Shown here: piece by piece, positions 39,401 to 54,400 of the stretch
Position numbering within the stretch: the stretch's first letter is position 1
Layout of the letters: the number at the start of each line of letters is the position of its first letter
Assembly: GCF_910592395.1 (NCBI RefSeq)
Contig: NC_088319.1
Span: 1,056,001-1,120,000, forward strand
Length of the DNA stretch: 64,000 nt
DNA from: Lineus longissimus
Taxonomy: Eukaryota; Nemertea; Pilidiophora; Heteronemertea; Lineidae
Direction of reading: 5' to 3'
Translations under genes and position numbers: made by a program
The notes under the pieces: model-generated
Seen by the model: the letters and a program-made list of their open reading frames with translations, nothing else
Databases searched by the model: none
What the model was told of the DNA's origin: nothing

Positions 39401-42400
39401 AACTTTCTGTTGGCCTCCTGGTCAATGAGATGTCACAGGTGACAAGTGGGCATATGTGACAATAAAAAGGAAAATCTTTCCATATTTTAGCAAAAAGCTG
39501 AAATAACAGGTTTTTAGAACCCAGTCAGGAACTGGCAAAACTACAATCAACACTACAAGATGTTGACACTCACTGGATTATACCAACGTTGAGGTGTATA
39601 TCTTTTTTAGTTTTGATTTAAAGGGACTATTACCCAAACCTAGTGGTATGCCTTTTCCCTTAATATATTTAGTTGTGCTCCATTTCACCAAAAATGTTAA
39701 AATGGCTTGAAAATTCGATAGTATTTCACTTCAAATGCTTTGTTTGTGGTCATATATTGTCTGATTCTGGCAATGTAAGTATTTCTAGATACTTTGGACT
39801 TTGAAGTTTCAGAAGAAATATAACATTCTGTTCAAATATTGCGAAATCGCCAAATATGTCAACCCACTTTTTTCGTGAAATGGGGTGTGGGTTTTAGATG
39901 ACACCAATAGGTGTCATCACTGGTATGGTTAGATTCTATTGTGAGAAATGTTTTTGTGTCTGTTTATGAATTGTCAAGTAAATTGTAATCATTTTGATGT
40001 ATTATTAGTTAAGGTAATGATAATGTAATAAATAGGGTAAAACTTATCACTGTGTTGTTAAAAAACTGTTTGTAAACAAACATACCAGTAAAACGTGAAA
40101 TATCTCCATGAGAGAAAAAGTAAACCAATTTGACCGTGTTCAATTGTCAATAGACTTGATATTGCATTTGAGCCCGAAATGTGACAATTGATCAATGCAA
40201 TACATTTGAAAGTTTCGAGATTTTTAAGTTTGAGTTGAAAAGCATTTGCAAAAATGACCAAAATAATAAGTACACAAAATTCACGTTTTACACTACAGTG
40301 TGTTTAAAATCTTGGCACTATTACGGAAATCACGTCCCTGTAGCATGCCAATGACAGGGAAATGTACCACAGCTGCACCTAAGACACAAATGACAAATAG
40401 GTTGTGTGTCGCCGAGACTGAATACAATACTTAACATGGCCATAAAAGTAAGAACTTACCTCAACCAATGGAATGACCCGACTGAATTCCGTAGCAGCGC
40501 TATGCGGTGACGGTGAGTTGAACTGGACAGTGATGCCGTTACCCTTCATGATGACCTCGGCACCGCCTACTTGCCGACTGCCTCCCCTGTTCATGTAATA
40601 CATCGTGTAGTAGAGGTTCCCACCATAACTTGATAGCTTTACGGTAAAGAGAGAAAACAGTGTTATATTAGACAATTCAATGACATTTTGACAACAATCG
40701 CAACTTATTAAACTTTCTGAAATCTGTTAAAAATCTTCAGATTATCAGAATGAAGATAGAAATTTGCAGTACCTATCCAGGTAGTACAGTACCCTTGGCC
40801 CTGGATACCCAGAGCTGATATGCACTCAACACTCTGGACCAATTCCTTCGAGGGTCGGCAAGGACTGGCACTGGTAGACAGCTCAGTGCCCAAACCTGAG
40901 GCTGGGCACTTCTAATTCAATAGATTATTATAAAGTCAATGTTGCTCAAATTTGATGCAGCATAAGGCAAATGTAGTTGTTTGTATAGCATGGGCATGAT
41001 TGGCACTGATAGTTATGGTTATGCCCCCAGTCCCCGCCTCATTACGCTATTGCTGGGCCAAAGGTGTGGTGTTGATGTGAGTCACCACTTACAATGCAAG
41101 CAATGAATACAACATTACCTCGTCACAAATTATAAGAAATATACATAGGTATCATATTCAGTGGAGAAACTGCTGCTACGGACCTTACTATGTTGCCAAG
41201 GAACTGTTGCTAAGGACCATGAGCATTGTTACTATGGAGTTTACTATGTTGCCAAGGAACTGTTGCTAAGGACCATGAGCATTGTTGCTATGGAGCAAAC
41301 TCTGTTGCCAAGAAACTGTTGCTAAGGACCTTACATATTACTTAACCCTTTCGCTGCGCAACCCAAAATCCCCACTGCCTTCCAGCACGCCTGAAGAAAC
41401 ATTCACGCTTGAAACACTATTGCCATCTATTGGGTATTTACGGAACTGCATATTAGTCTATAACACATATGGATAAAGAGAGGCGAAGTTGCCAACTGGC
41501 GCACGGCCGCACAATAGAAATTTTACCTAAGTCGCCAATTAGCATACATCCGCAGTGAAAGGGTTAAGGTGTAAAAGTGGCAGACGGGCAAAACCATTGG
41601 CCAGAGAGGGGAGTCCTATAGTGCATGTAGTGCATTGTATCAGTATTACATGTACATGTAACCCCCTATTGGGTAGTACCCATTCACTCATTCCCTGGGA
41701 ACGGATGCTACCAAGTTTTAGCACCGTTGCCGTGGAGCTTACCTTGTTGCCAAGGAACTGCCTTGGAAGATTCCAGTAGTAAGTACCATCACGAGTAATG
41801 GAGCCATAATCCGCCACACTGAACTGCCTCGTCCCAGGGTTGAATTGGATGTAGTTGGGGTCCATAGTCTGCTGGCTCGCGTAGTTGATCATGGCAATTT
41901 GGCTGCCAATGGAGAGCTGGAAAGAGAAAATTGTCACAGCTCAACTTCATCACATGGAAACAAGACATGATCAGAAAAGCAAGCTACTTGGAAAGTTTAA
42001 TTAAATTTTCTCAAAGACGACATTTTTATCAAAAGAAGAATAGCGTCAATTCTGTTCATAGCACAAGCCAACCCAGGAAAAATGAACCATCATTTTTGAA
42101 TTAGTTTTCTAATCTCGATCATAATTAAACTAACTACCAAATTTGACAACTCAATAATGAAGTTGAAAGTTCAATTATGAATATGATAGTGGTTAGCTAA
42201 TGAGCTTGGTCATTCCACTATGAATCACTTGCCAACCGCAAATTTTGAACAGCCAAGTTTTTAATAACATTAGTCTTTTTCAAAACTATTAAGAGCCTCA
42301 TGATTATAGTATCCAGAGTCATACAAAATTTAGTTATATTTTCTCCTGAGCTGGTCCATGCTGGTCCATCCCAAGTGGATGCTGGTCCATCCCAAGTGGA

Positions 42401-45400
42401 TGCTGGTCCATCCCAAGTGGATGCTGGCCCATCCCAAGTGGATGCTGGTCCATCTCAAGTGGATGCTGGCCCATCCCAAGTGGATGCTGGTCCATCCCAA
42501 GTGGATGCTGGTCCATCCCAAGTGGATGCTGGTCCATCCCAAGTGGATGCTGGTCCATCCCAAGTGGATGCTGGTCCATCCCAAGTGGATGCTGGCCCAT
42601 CCCAAGTGGATGCTGGTCCATCTCAAGTGGATACTGGCCCATCCCAAGTGGATGCTGGCCCATCCCAAGTGGATGCTGGTCCATCCCAAGTGGATACTGG
42701 CCCATCCCAAGTGGATGCTGGTCCATCCCAAGTGGATGCTGGCCCATCCCAAGTGGATGCTGGTCCATCTCAAGTGGATACTGGCCCTTCCCAAGTGGAT
42801 GCTGGCCCATCCCAAGTGGATGCTGGTCCATCCCAAGTGGATACTGGCCCATCCCAAGTTGATGCTGGTCCATCCCAAGTGGATGCTGGTCCATCCCAAG
42901 TGGATGCTGGTCCATCCCAAGTGGATGCTGGTCCATCCCAAGTGGATGCTGGTCCATCCCAAGTGGATGCTGGTCCATCCCAAGTGGATGCTGGTCCATC
43001 CCAAGTGGATGCTGGTCCATCCCAAGTGGATGCTGGTCCATCCCAAGTGGATGCTGGTCCATCCCAAGTGGATACTGGTCTATCCCAAGTTAAATTCCTA
43101 GTTTATTAGTCAAAATATCAATTCACTTCTAGGTGGTCAAAAGTGTTGCGATGTCTTGCTCTAGGGCTGAAAAAGTTGCTGAAAAATTCAATCAGCAGCC
43201 AAAGGGTACATTACCTGTGAGCGCCTGAGCTTGCTACTAACACACTGGTCAGTCACTCCAAAACAGAAGCAGTTGAGGCACTCCGAGACAGACTTGGCCT
43301 CCGCGTGGAACAGGGGCGGAAGACAAAGTCCACTTGGCGCTGAAAGATCATCAAGGGTTAAAGTCAGGTGCATACAGCGGACAACATTGTCAGGACATTG
43401 CTCCTCAGCACTGACGCATTCTCTGTAACTCATATCGGTTCCGGAAAAACAGATAATTCAGCAACGTTACCTTATCTACTTGACAACTGTGAGGTGCAGA
43501 ATATAGCAACATTGCACAAATTCAGTAACCGCAAAGTTGCTGAATATGGCAACTACAATCTTTCGTTCAATCAGCTATTCAGGAATGTGATCTGCATCTC
43601 TACTTCAAGTCGATATCAAGGGACAGCCGTGATATGTCTTGAATTCTACTTATGCAAAGAAAGTTCTATCCGAGAATGGGGCCAAACATACAATTTAAGG
43701 GGGTCTCCCAAAAATTATATTATGAATGACAAAAAGGTTTTAGTCCCTTGGTAGTTAGTTGTTGTCATAGTGCCAGTAGTTGTGAAGCACTTCGGTAGGC
43801 CTACAGACCAAGGTAAGCTAGCGCCAGAAGCGCTTTAAAAACACCATTATTTCATTGAGAACGGCAGAAACAAATTTAATAACAACACTTACGCTTTATT
43901 GTTACGATTGCATCAGGTTGAGCAAAAACGCTTCCCTTGTTGTTGAGGGCCTCACAGGTATATGCGCCTTGGTCCGACTCCCTGATCTGTCGGATGGTCA
44001 GGGTACCAATACCACCCTCGCTGGTGGTAGAGACGCGCGGGGGGTCTGGGATGTGACCCCAGTTGAGCCGCCAGACAATCAGTGGCACCGGGGTACCTCT
44101 AGCCTCACAGGATATGACAACAGTTTCTCCCTGATCAACCTCAACTTTTCCTGGTGGTGACCTCAGGACAATAGGAGGAGCTGAAATTGTGTTGTAAATC
44201 ATGAAAGATGGAGGGAAATAGAAATCAAGGAAAATGACTTAACCAGCAACACCATGTTCTGGACAATTCCATGAGTGGACTGAATGTTTTGTTCATGACG
44301 AGATGGGGGAGGCAGAAGAATCTGCAAGTAAAGGACAATTTGTTGAATAGCTATCTAGGAATGATTGCCAGATAGAGCATGAAGAGATGAGGGTTGAAGT
44401 GAGCAATATCCTGGACCCAGTTGTTCTGACCACCCGTCAGTGACATTTACTACGCTTCGTGTTACGTCGAAGGGCTTCACAAAAGGTGATCATGCCAAGT
44501 TCATACTTAACATTTTCACTGCTGGAGTCTTTTTGGGGGGGGATAGGTTTGGGCCAAAACATCGTGAGTTTTTTACCCGTAGACCTACGTTTTGAACAAC
44601 CAGGCCAATATGAGTAACACGATGGCTTTCATAGGAGCATTGATGCAAGTATCAATTCGTGTCTTGTACCCCCCCTCCTCAAGGGTAGTTGAGCTATCAC
44701 CACTAATCTTTGCCGATGCTTGAGTAGTATTTATTTTTCCTTTAGTGAAAATTTGGCGAAGCTGGAAAGAATAAGGATGCTAATGTGTCGATGTCTTGTC
44801 GAACATACAGCCTTACCCAGTAAAATTAGTTCGGTTACTTTATATGATGGTGACAACTGATATATTGTTGATGGTGATGTCTTGACGAAAGAAAAAGTAG
44901 CATTGGTGAAAAAAGGGTGATGCTTGAGCCTTAAGATGTCGTTATAGGGTGATAAGGTGTCGTACCCTTGAGGAGGGGGGGTACAAAACACGAATTGATA
45001 CTTGCATGAATGTCGCCTACTTTTGCGCATTGAGGTAAAGAAAATTACCTACCGCATCCTAATTCATCTGACTGGTCCTGACAATCGACTTCACTGTCAC
45101 ACTGGTAACTGGCCGGGATACACTGGTCACGACTCTGACACTGGTACTCAGTCTTCTTACAGGGGGCGCCAGGAGCAGATGTCGCTAGAAAGATATCAAA
45201 TGTACAGTATGAATGACCACATCAAAGTGTGACAACATTTTTGTCTTCTACACTAAAAAACAGATGTTATTGTCAATATATACCGGTTAGGAGAAAAAAG
45301 TCAAAATTTTGAAAAATTTTCAAAGTCAAAAAAGTTTTGGGACTGATGATTTTGGGACATTTGGAGCAGAAAACAAAAAAAACAGTGAAAAAAAATTTTT

Positions 45401-48400
45401 GTACTTTGAAAATTTTTCAATTTCAAAATCTGTACAGGTTTTCTTCAAATAAGATCCAAATCAGCAAACATAGTATCAACATATAATGCTCATTGAGAGC
45501 TTTCCAATGAATGGTCATGTCAATATGTTTACAAATGGAACCATCACAAAGTGCTCATTGAGAGCTTTCCAATGAATGGTCATGTCAATATGTTTACAAA
45601 TGGAACCATCACAAAGTGTTCATTGAGAGCTTTCCAATGAATGGTCATGTCAATATGATTACAAATGGAACCATCACAAAGTGTTCATTGAGAGCTTTCC
45701 AATGAATGGTCATGTCAATATGATTACAAATGGAACCATCACAAAGTGCTCATTGAGAGCTTTCCAATGAATGGTCATGTCAATATGATTACAAATGGAA
45801 CCATCACAAAGTGTTCATTGAGAGCTTTCCAATGAATGGTCAAGTCAATATGTTTACAAATGGAACCATCACAAAGTGCTCATTGAGAGCTTTCCAATGA
45901 ATGGTCATGTCAATATGTTTACAAATGGAACCATCGCAAAGTGCTCATTGAGAGCTTTCCAATGAATGGTCATGTCAATATGATTACAAATGGAACCATC
46001 ACAAAGTGCTCATTGAGAGCTTTCCAATGACTGGTCATGTCAATATGATTACAAATGGAACCATCACAAAGTGCTCATTGAGAGCTTTCCAATGAATGGT
46101 CATGTCAATATGTTTACAAATGGAACCATCACAAAGTGCTCATTGAGAGCTTTCCAATGAATGGTCATGTCAATATGATTACAAATGGAACCATCACAAA
46201 GTGCTCAATGAGAGCTCTCCAATGAATGGTCATGTCAATATGTTTACAAATGGAACCATCACAAAGTGCTCATTGAGAGCTTTCCAATGAATGGTCATGT
46301 CAATATGTTTACAAATGGAACCATCACAAAGTGCTCATTGACACCTGTCTAAAAGCTCCTGTCAATAGGTTTGTCAATGGGGTTTTCTACGGCTGAATAC
46401 TTACGGCAAATGTTTTCGTCTGAATTGTCCCCACAGTCATTGTCCCCATCGCACCACCAGATAGACTGAATACACTTGCCAGAATCGCAGCGATGTTCAT
46501 TGGGTTCGCACGGCATTGTATCGACTGAAAGGTGGAATGATTTCAGACTAAAATATCATGCCAGGCTGGATATTCTTGCAATAGAGATTGAGGTAAGGCA
46601 CCATACGGACTCCATCTCTGAAGTTGAGTTACAGCTATCTAGTGATACATCAGATTTAGTCAAATCGACAAGCGTTTTTATAGGACCGGAGCGACCCTGT
46701 ATATTCCACTGATCTGCACATTGTCCTTCTGTCTTCTTCACGGCGGATCAATTCTCTGGTCATTGTGGACCCCATGAGGTCACAAAGTCATCGGACATGT
46801 ACAGACAATTTCTATTTCCTGAAGTTATGCATTTCTAAACGCTAAGGAGAAAATGTTCAATATCAAAACTAGACCTTACCGCAATTGGCTTCATCTGATT
46901 TGTCCGCGCAATCAAAGTCCCCATCACAGAGGTAATCTTTGGGTATGCACTGTCCGCTATTACATCTTGTGTCTGTATCTGCACGACACTGACCATCGGT
47001 CGGTGGGACAAGCGTTGGGCCAACTGGAAAAAATTTGATATTCTCAAACATCTCAATTTATAATGACCCACAGTTTACAGCATAGGCCTAAATGCACCAC
47101 CAAAACCGTTTGAGTTGGTGTCAGTATTGGTTTTCTCACGAAAACAGCTCGAGTGGAGCAAAAACGTAAGCCAAAACCTTGGCTCCACCTTGATTTTTGC
47201 CTACAGCTTAGCTCCACCCTTGCAGCTTCAGTGAGACAATCAATACCTCCAGCTTGGTAACAATTCCTCAAGCTCAACTAACATCTTTTTGGTTAAGTCT
47301 GTCAATGATTTTGATATCAGTCCTCAGAGAGCAGTCTGACAAACAAGATAATATGACTCCCTTTGCCATAAGTGGTGCTTACTGGTTTGTTACAGGCAAT
47401 CGCTTCAATTGTAGCTCTGTGGTATTATACACGTAGCAGGAAGCAGAAAGAGTTATATAACCAACGGTGGCGACCGTTGGCTGAGTCACGTGCTACGAGG
47501 CTCGGTCATGGTGCAAAATTCCTTTTGTACATTTTTACAGACAGAATTTCTTTCTCGGTGGCCTAAGCCCCGTCTTCTGGAGACATAGTCATGAAATTTT
47601 CACTAATGAATACAAGTGATACACAAACTATACGACAGATGCAAAACATACACTAGGTCTTCATAAATTAGTGGTCTTGTATCGCACTGCCTGCAACAGA
47701 AGCCTTGTGGTTCCCTCAGGTAGCGTACCTTGGTACCGAAAAAGGAACCTAGGTAACTGACCACCTGGTAACTATTGCAGGCAGTCAGCTGCATTGCTCA
47801 AACATGAACTATTAGTTGCTTCTACACGAGGACGGTTTTAGCCCTCCTCACCTCGAGCCACTTGAAGCCAGATCACCTGTAATTAGCTTTGCGCTGTCTA
47901 CACGGAGACGGATCAAATCGCCGGCCCCAGGTCAGTTCAGGCCACTTAAACCACTAACCCGTCGCATGGTGGCGCATGTGACTCTTTATTCGGTGGATCA
48001 TATATGTATGATATACTGCGCTACCTGATTTTAGTACTGTGCGCAAAGTGACTCGAGGCTAGATCGGTTCTACACGAGAGATTAAGCATCTTGAAGTGGC
48101 TCCAACCCGCCTCAAGTGACTCGAGACTGCAGTGCTAACGCGCCTCGGGTCAGGTCACTTGGAGACGGTTCTGATTTCGTTCTACACGGTAAAAATTATC
48201 CTGACCCGCCTCGAGCTGGCTCGAAGCCAGTTCCAACTGTCCTCGTGTAGAAAGGCCTATTGACAGATACAAGCCATCAATACTACGCCGTCCGAGATCA
48301 TAACATTGTTCATCAGGTCTACATGGCTGAGCGCAAAACTGTTGTAACTGACAAATTTGAAAAAAATGAGTTAGCCCCAGAAATCAATGCAAAAACATCA

Positions 48401-51400
48401 TATCTACAATATTATTGTGTTGATTAGTGCTGCCTTGTATCATACGCCCCTAAACTACCAATGTAATACTATTGTATCTGCAGATTACAGGAAAACATGA
48501 GTGCAAAAACATTGTATCTGTATTCAAAATGCCTTCCTCAAAACAAAAGAGGCTGATGACTGCTGATGAAGTTCAAATCTTTGAAGTCATTTTCCTCCAA
48601 ACCAAAGGAAGTGTAGATACAACAGTTTTGCACTCAGCCCACGTTCACGCTCTAACATAAAACGGACAAAAATACTCACAAACATCGACCATGAGGCGTC
48701 CACTCGCACGTATATCCTCAGCAACTCCAATCACCGAGCATGTGTACTGACCGGAATCAGCTGCCCTTGTCACCCCAATTGTCAAGACACCATCAACGTC
48801 AGTTGCCCCCTGCGGCAACTGCTGACCATTCCGGCTCCAACGCACCTTGGGTGGAGGGTTACCCGTCGTGCGACAGATGAACATGGCGCGTTGACCCTCC
48901 CTGATACGGAGGCTGGGTGGAGCAACATTGATTCTGATTGGTACCTCTTCCACTGAAAGAAATTGTCGGGAATGATCGACTAGTCAGCCTGAACCTTGCT
49001 CTAGCATTTAACCTCACCTTTGTGAGGGAGCTTTTGATGGGGTTGACATCAGTGACCCATCACAGATCCTCATACGTAGAGATTTTTGAAATTTGCATAA
49101 AATTTTTTCTGTTTGACGGAGTTTTATCCAAAAAGGTGTAAGGATCTATGATAGGTTGCTATTCTAAACCCTCCCTATCAAAGTTAGATCAATAGAACAT
49201 GATAAAAAGAACTTGGGAGAGGTTGCCTCCTGTCTGAAGCTGGATTTCCTACGAGGTAGATGGCTGGCTGCGACTCGAACTGGTAGAAGTTATCGTAGAG
49301 GGTGTTGCTGATTCCACAGGGTGATTGCCACATGTGAGAGTTCTCACCTTCCAACTCACTCATGGAGTAATTAATTTTCAAATCGGGTGACAATGCGACT
49401 TGTCAGAAACCGCGCCTAAACCTCACAGGCAAAAGTGTCGATGCATGGATCATTGATGGACCCATGGATCATCACAAACCATGTCTTACTGCGGGACACC
49501 ATCATAGATGCTGTGATGACCCATGACAGACCCACTGATGGCCCATGGACCATCCATTGATGAGAGTTCCATCATAGGCCTACTGACATAGGGTCCCATC
49601 AAAATGAACGTATTTGTATGCAGCAAAGTACAAATCCACTTGAGTGACCATCTTCAGAATTCTGGAAAATCTGTATAGTTCACCAATTTTAAAATGAAAT
49701 CTTTGAAGGCCCGTCAAAAAATCTTTACAATATAATGGATTCCATGCATGGATCAATGATGGACCCATGGCAGATATGAACATAGGTTCTATCCATGGAT
49801 CTATGATGGGGATTCTCCATCATCTATTCATGGATGGGCCCATGCATGGATCAATGATGGACCCATGGCAGATATGAACATAGGTTCTATCCATGGATCT
49901 ATGATGGGGATTCTCCATCATCTATCCATGGATGGGCCCATGCATGGATCAATGATGGACCCATGGCAGATATGAACATAGGTTCTATCCATGGATCTAT
50001 GATGGGGATTCTCCATCATCTATTCATGGATGGGCCCATGCATGGATCAATGATGGGCCCATGGCAGATATGAACATAGGTTCTATCCATGGATCTATGA
50101 TGGGGATTCTCCATCATCTATCCATGGATGGGCCCATGCATGGATCAATGATGGACCCATGGCAGATATGAACATAGGATCTATCCATGGATCTATGATG
50201 GGGATTCTCCATCATCTATCCATGGATGGGCCCATGGATTAATCGCCGTCATAAATTCACGCATGGACACTTTTGCCCAGAACTATAAATCGGTGAAGAA
50301 AATATCCACAACTTACCGCAATCGGCCTCGTCACTTCCATCGCCACAGTCGCGGCGCTTGTCACATTTCCTCCTGGCATCGATGCATTCTCCGCTAACGC
50401 ACTTAAACTGGTTGGGTCGACACTGGACAGCTGAATATCAAAATTCAATAATCTGTCAATCGGTCACAATAGATTTTAGGATTATTGGCGTGATTGAGAA
50501 GGAATCAGATGAACCTGTTTGCGTTCAGAGAATTCCTCAGCCAAGGTGGAGCTTTTGGTTTCACTTTTGATCCATAACCAGGTAATTAAATTGTTGGTGA
50601 AGGAATCTAAAGTTGGGAGCACACTGGGATAAACGTACAAATCGTAGAAATCCTCAGCCAAGGTGGTTTTTTACTTTCACTTTTGATCCATAACCAGGTA
50701 ATTAAATTGTTGGTGGAGGAATCTAAAGTTGGGAGCACACTGGGATAAACGTACACTAATCCTGATCGTATCTCGGAGGTTTTTAAGATTTTATATCAAT
50801 GGAAAGACAAACGGTTTGTTGCCTTGGCATCCGTGACATTGCGTTGTAAGTTATTCATGTCCTGTCATGTCATACTGCCAGAAAGCAACTTTCAGTTTGA
50901 AATCAAGTGGAAAAGCAACCTCTTGAATATAACCTACTTCCAAACATTTTTCTCTCTGTGCTCTGAGATTAAGGACATACTAACAATGACAACAATACAG
51001 CTATCATTTTACTCAAATCTGATGAAAAATCGATGGGGATTTCAAAATGGTAGGGCGGAGGGGGTTAAGTTAAATGCAAGTGGAATTAAGATTGTTACAA
51101 TGCAACCTGAATGTGAAGAGATGAATTAAAGGACTGCAAGGCAGAATATCTGAAGTTATATGATATTGCACATAAGTTAGGTTCATTTAAAAGGGTACCC
51201 CTTTAATTACAAGATAACATGTTAACTGTTTATTTTGTACCATTCAGGCTGAGCAATTTTGGCAGGATGAAGCAAAGTTTTGTCACGTGAGTGGATATCA
51301 AGCAGACAACTGATGTTCGACCCTCCCCCCGAAAAAATCACCAGTTTAGTAATGCAATGAGGCTCATCAACTGTAACAACTTACGGCACTCGAGTTCATC

Positions 51401-54400
51401 ACTTCCGTCACGACAATCAGAGCGCCTGTCGCATTTCCTACTAGAGTCGATGCACTCCCCAGAACGACACCGAAACTCGTTGTCACGACACCTTGTGGCT
51501 ATGAAGGACAACACGAAAAGAGTTAAAAACTAAGCAATACTCTAGTTCGAACTCACAGTGATTTGTGATGCAAGAGCCAAGTTACCTGGAATCAGGTCGT
51601 CAGTAGAGATGGGTGGTGCCCAGACCATAATATTTGCAAACTAGATCGCAAAGATGTCTGTGTTTAACTAGAAGCAACACATTAGATTAAAGCATACTCT
51701 GGTTTCACCGATGTAAGATATTTTCCGATACTCCACAAACTGGTGATGTAAAGTACATGGTCGTTAGATGCCATTCGATATGTTCAAATTGGGTACAGAA
51801 TTGGTTGGTGACACCAAGTTGTCCGATGGTCCGGACATCTTGTTCCAACTTGGCCTTATGCAAGTATCAATTCGTTTCTTGTACCCCCCCTCCTCAAGGG
51901 TAGTTAAGCTATCACCACTAATCTTTGCCGATGCTTGAGTAGTATTTATTTTTCCTTTAGTGAAAATTTGGCGAAGCTGGAAAGAATAAGGATGCTAATG
52001 TGTCGATGTCTTGTCGAACATACAGCCTTACCCAGTAAAATTAGTTCGGTTACTTTATATGATGGTGACAACTGATATATTGTTGATGGTGATGTCTTGA
52101 CGAAAGAAAAAGTAGCATTGGTGAAAAAAGGGTGATGCTTGAGCCTTAAGATGTTGTTATAGGGTGATAAGGTGTCGTACCCTTGAGGAGGGGGGGTACA
52201 AGACACGAATTGATACTTGCATTAGCGTACATGATTTCATAGTAACAATAAAATGATCTTAGATAAGTCAAACTAGAGTGTATCAAACTAGCAGGGAATG
52301 ATACCATTATATTTGCAGCATTTTGTAAAGCCATAGTTCTTTAGAACAAGAGGCCCAAGGGCCTGGCGCTCAGCTGAGTTGTTGCTGCGTTGTTCGTATA
52401 TATTACATTACTCGTCAAACTCTACTAAACTAAGGACTCAAAGCCTAAGGATAATAGCTTCTGGATGTGTAACAGTGAATTGCGGTAGACTGGCGCAATC
52501 TACTTCAAGCAAGCTCCACCCTTGCAATGTGTGCGCAAACAGATAACCTAACCTATATTGGACCATCAATTCTACACACAGCAACATGATTCATCCTCAG
52601 CTGTTACCATGATGATGATGATGATGATCCTTTTCGCAAATTGGTCGTCTTCTGTCTTTCTTCCATACTTCAGTGCCACCGGATGTAGTCTGCCCTTGTG
52701 GAGGGATCCTTTCAGCACCGGGACACAAGAATCCATGCGAATTGAATCACATGGAGAGACTAGCCCAATCACCCGCTTTTGGCTGGGTAGAAATGGGTAA
52801 ATCTCGCAGACTGGACCTTAAACTCTACTGCCGAGGTGTGAGGCCGGTCTGACAGATGAGTAAGTGGGGTCCACCTAATGCAGAAGGCACCAGTTTCCCT
52901 AACTAAAAGGGTAACATTATTGCCTAAAGGCCTGTGTACACTAGTAAAATATTAGCAACATTTTTACATTTCCAGTTGCAACAAATGTTGCAAAAATGTT
53001 GCGTAGTGTGTACAGAGCAAAACGCGTCTTACAACATGTTGTAAAATTGTTGCAAATTAAATGCAATGCAATTCTTTGTTGCATGTTGTAAAAATGTTGC
53101 AAACTCTTCAGCCAATCAGAAATAGGATTTGCGTCATGTGATCTACCGGAGTTCATGTGACTTGAACAAGAAGCAGGTATAGCAACTCTCAAGTGAGTGT
53201 CTTGCTTCGTAGGGTGATGAAACCTTTTCTAGAAGTTTTTGTATCACGGCTTGTCAGTCAGCCGCAACTCCTTTAGGCTGCGTATCCATAGGCTGTTCCG
53301 TGCCCTGCACAACATTCCCTTTTTACCGCCTGGCGCGCCACACGGACAATGAACCTTCGTTGGTGTTATTGATCGTTCCCATAGGTTATGCCGTGTCACA
53401 TTGCGGGCATATATGCACTGTGGATTGGGAATATAGGCCCATATTGGGATTGAACATGTCCATTCTTTTGCGAGGGAACAACACGGAAGCAATGTCTGAG
53501 GCGAAATTAATTCAAGAGGTTCATCAACGGGAACTACTCTGGGACCCCGAAACTGATGATTATCATAACAAGCACGAACCTGTAATTTGTTGCTTAAAAG
53601 TCAGGTTTTATATACATGTACATGTCAATTTGATGTTGCAAGTGAAAATACAAGTTACTTGTATTTTCATTTTCAATATTCATAAGAAATTGTCTTCTGA
53701 AATAATGACAGCGTGCGGATAAACGCGATTGACTGCTGCGAAATGAGGACTACAAAGGCCTACATGACCAAAAAGGAATATCCAATGGAGACGCAGGGCA
53801 TAAGCCGCACTTACACCACCTGAAAATGGACCACCAATCTTGGTTCGGGAACCAATGCCGCACCATCGAAAATCCACCAAGCGCTTACACCAGCGCTGCA
53901 GCTAGTTATAAAATCCGGCTACAGATGGCGCGCAAACAATAAGCAGAACGCAGAAAGCCTTGGCAGAAAGCGCCATTTTGAAAGCGCCGCCTGGAGCCGA
54001 ACCATCTAACTAGCTAATTGCCGATCCATTTGCGCGTACACCACGACAAAGCCGAGCTTTTAACAAGCCGGGCGATTTGGACCATCAAGCTTGGTGGGAC
54101 AAATTCGCTCGGCAATTTGTATCGGCAATGGATTGCCGAACCAATTTGTCGCGGCAATGTGGTGGTGTAAGTGCAATTGGTCCACCAATATATCGTGGTG
54201 TAAGCGCAGCTATAGTGCCAGGTCACAAGGCTGTTACGCCATAACGCCACACTACACAAGGGCATACCCTATGGATACGCGGCCTTAACAGGCAGTGGTA
54301 TGCCCCATCATCCACCCTCATTTTGATCCAGGGCCTGGTCCATATTCTCTTTGGTTATTTCGCCGCCTCTTCCGTCTCTCAACAATGACAGCTAAAATTG

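Noticed and set aside
42300-43109. 269-codon frame of GPSQVDA repeats
   Set aside because: Product of a 21-bp minisatellite inside a perlecan intron; other frames on both strands are equally open.
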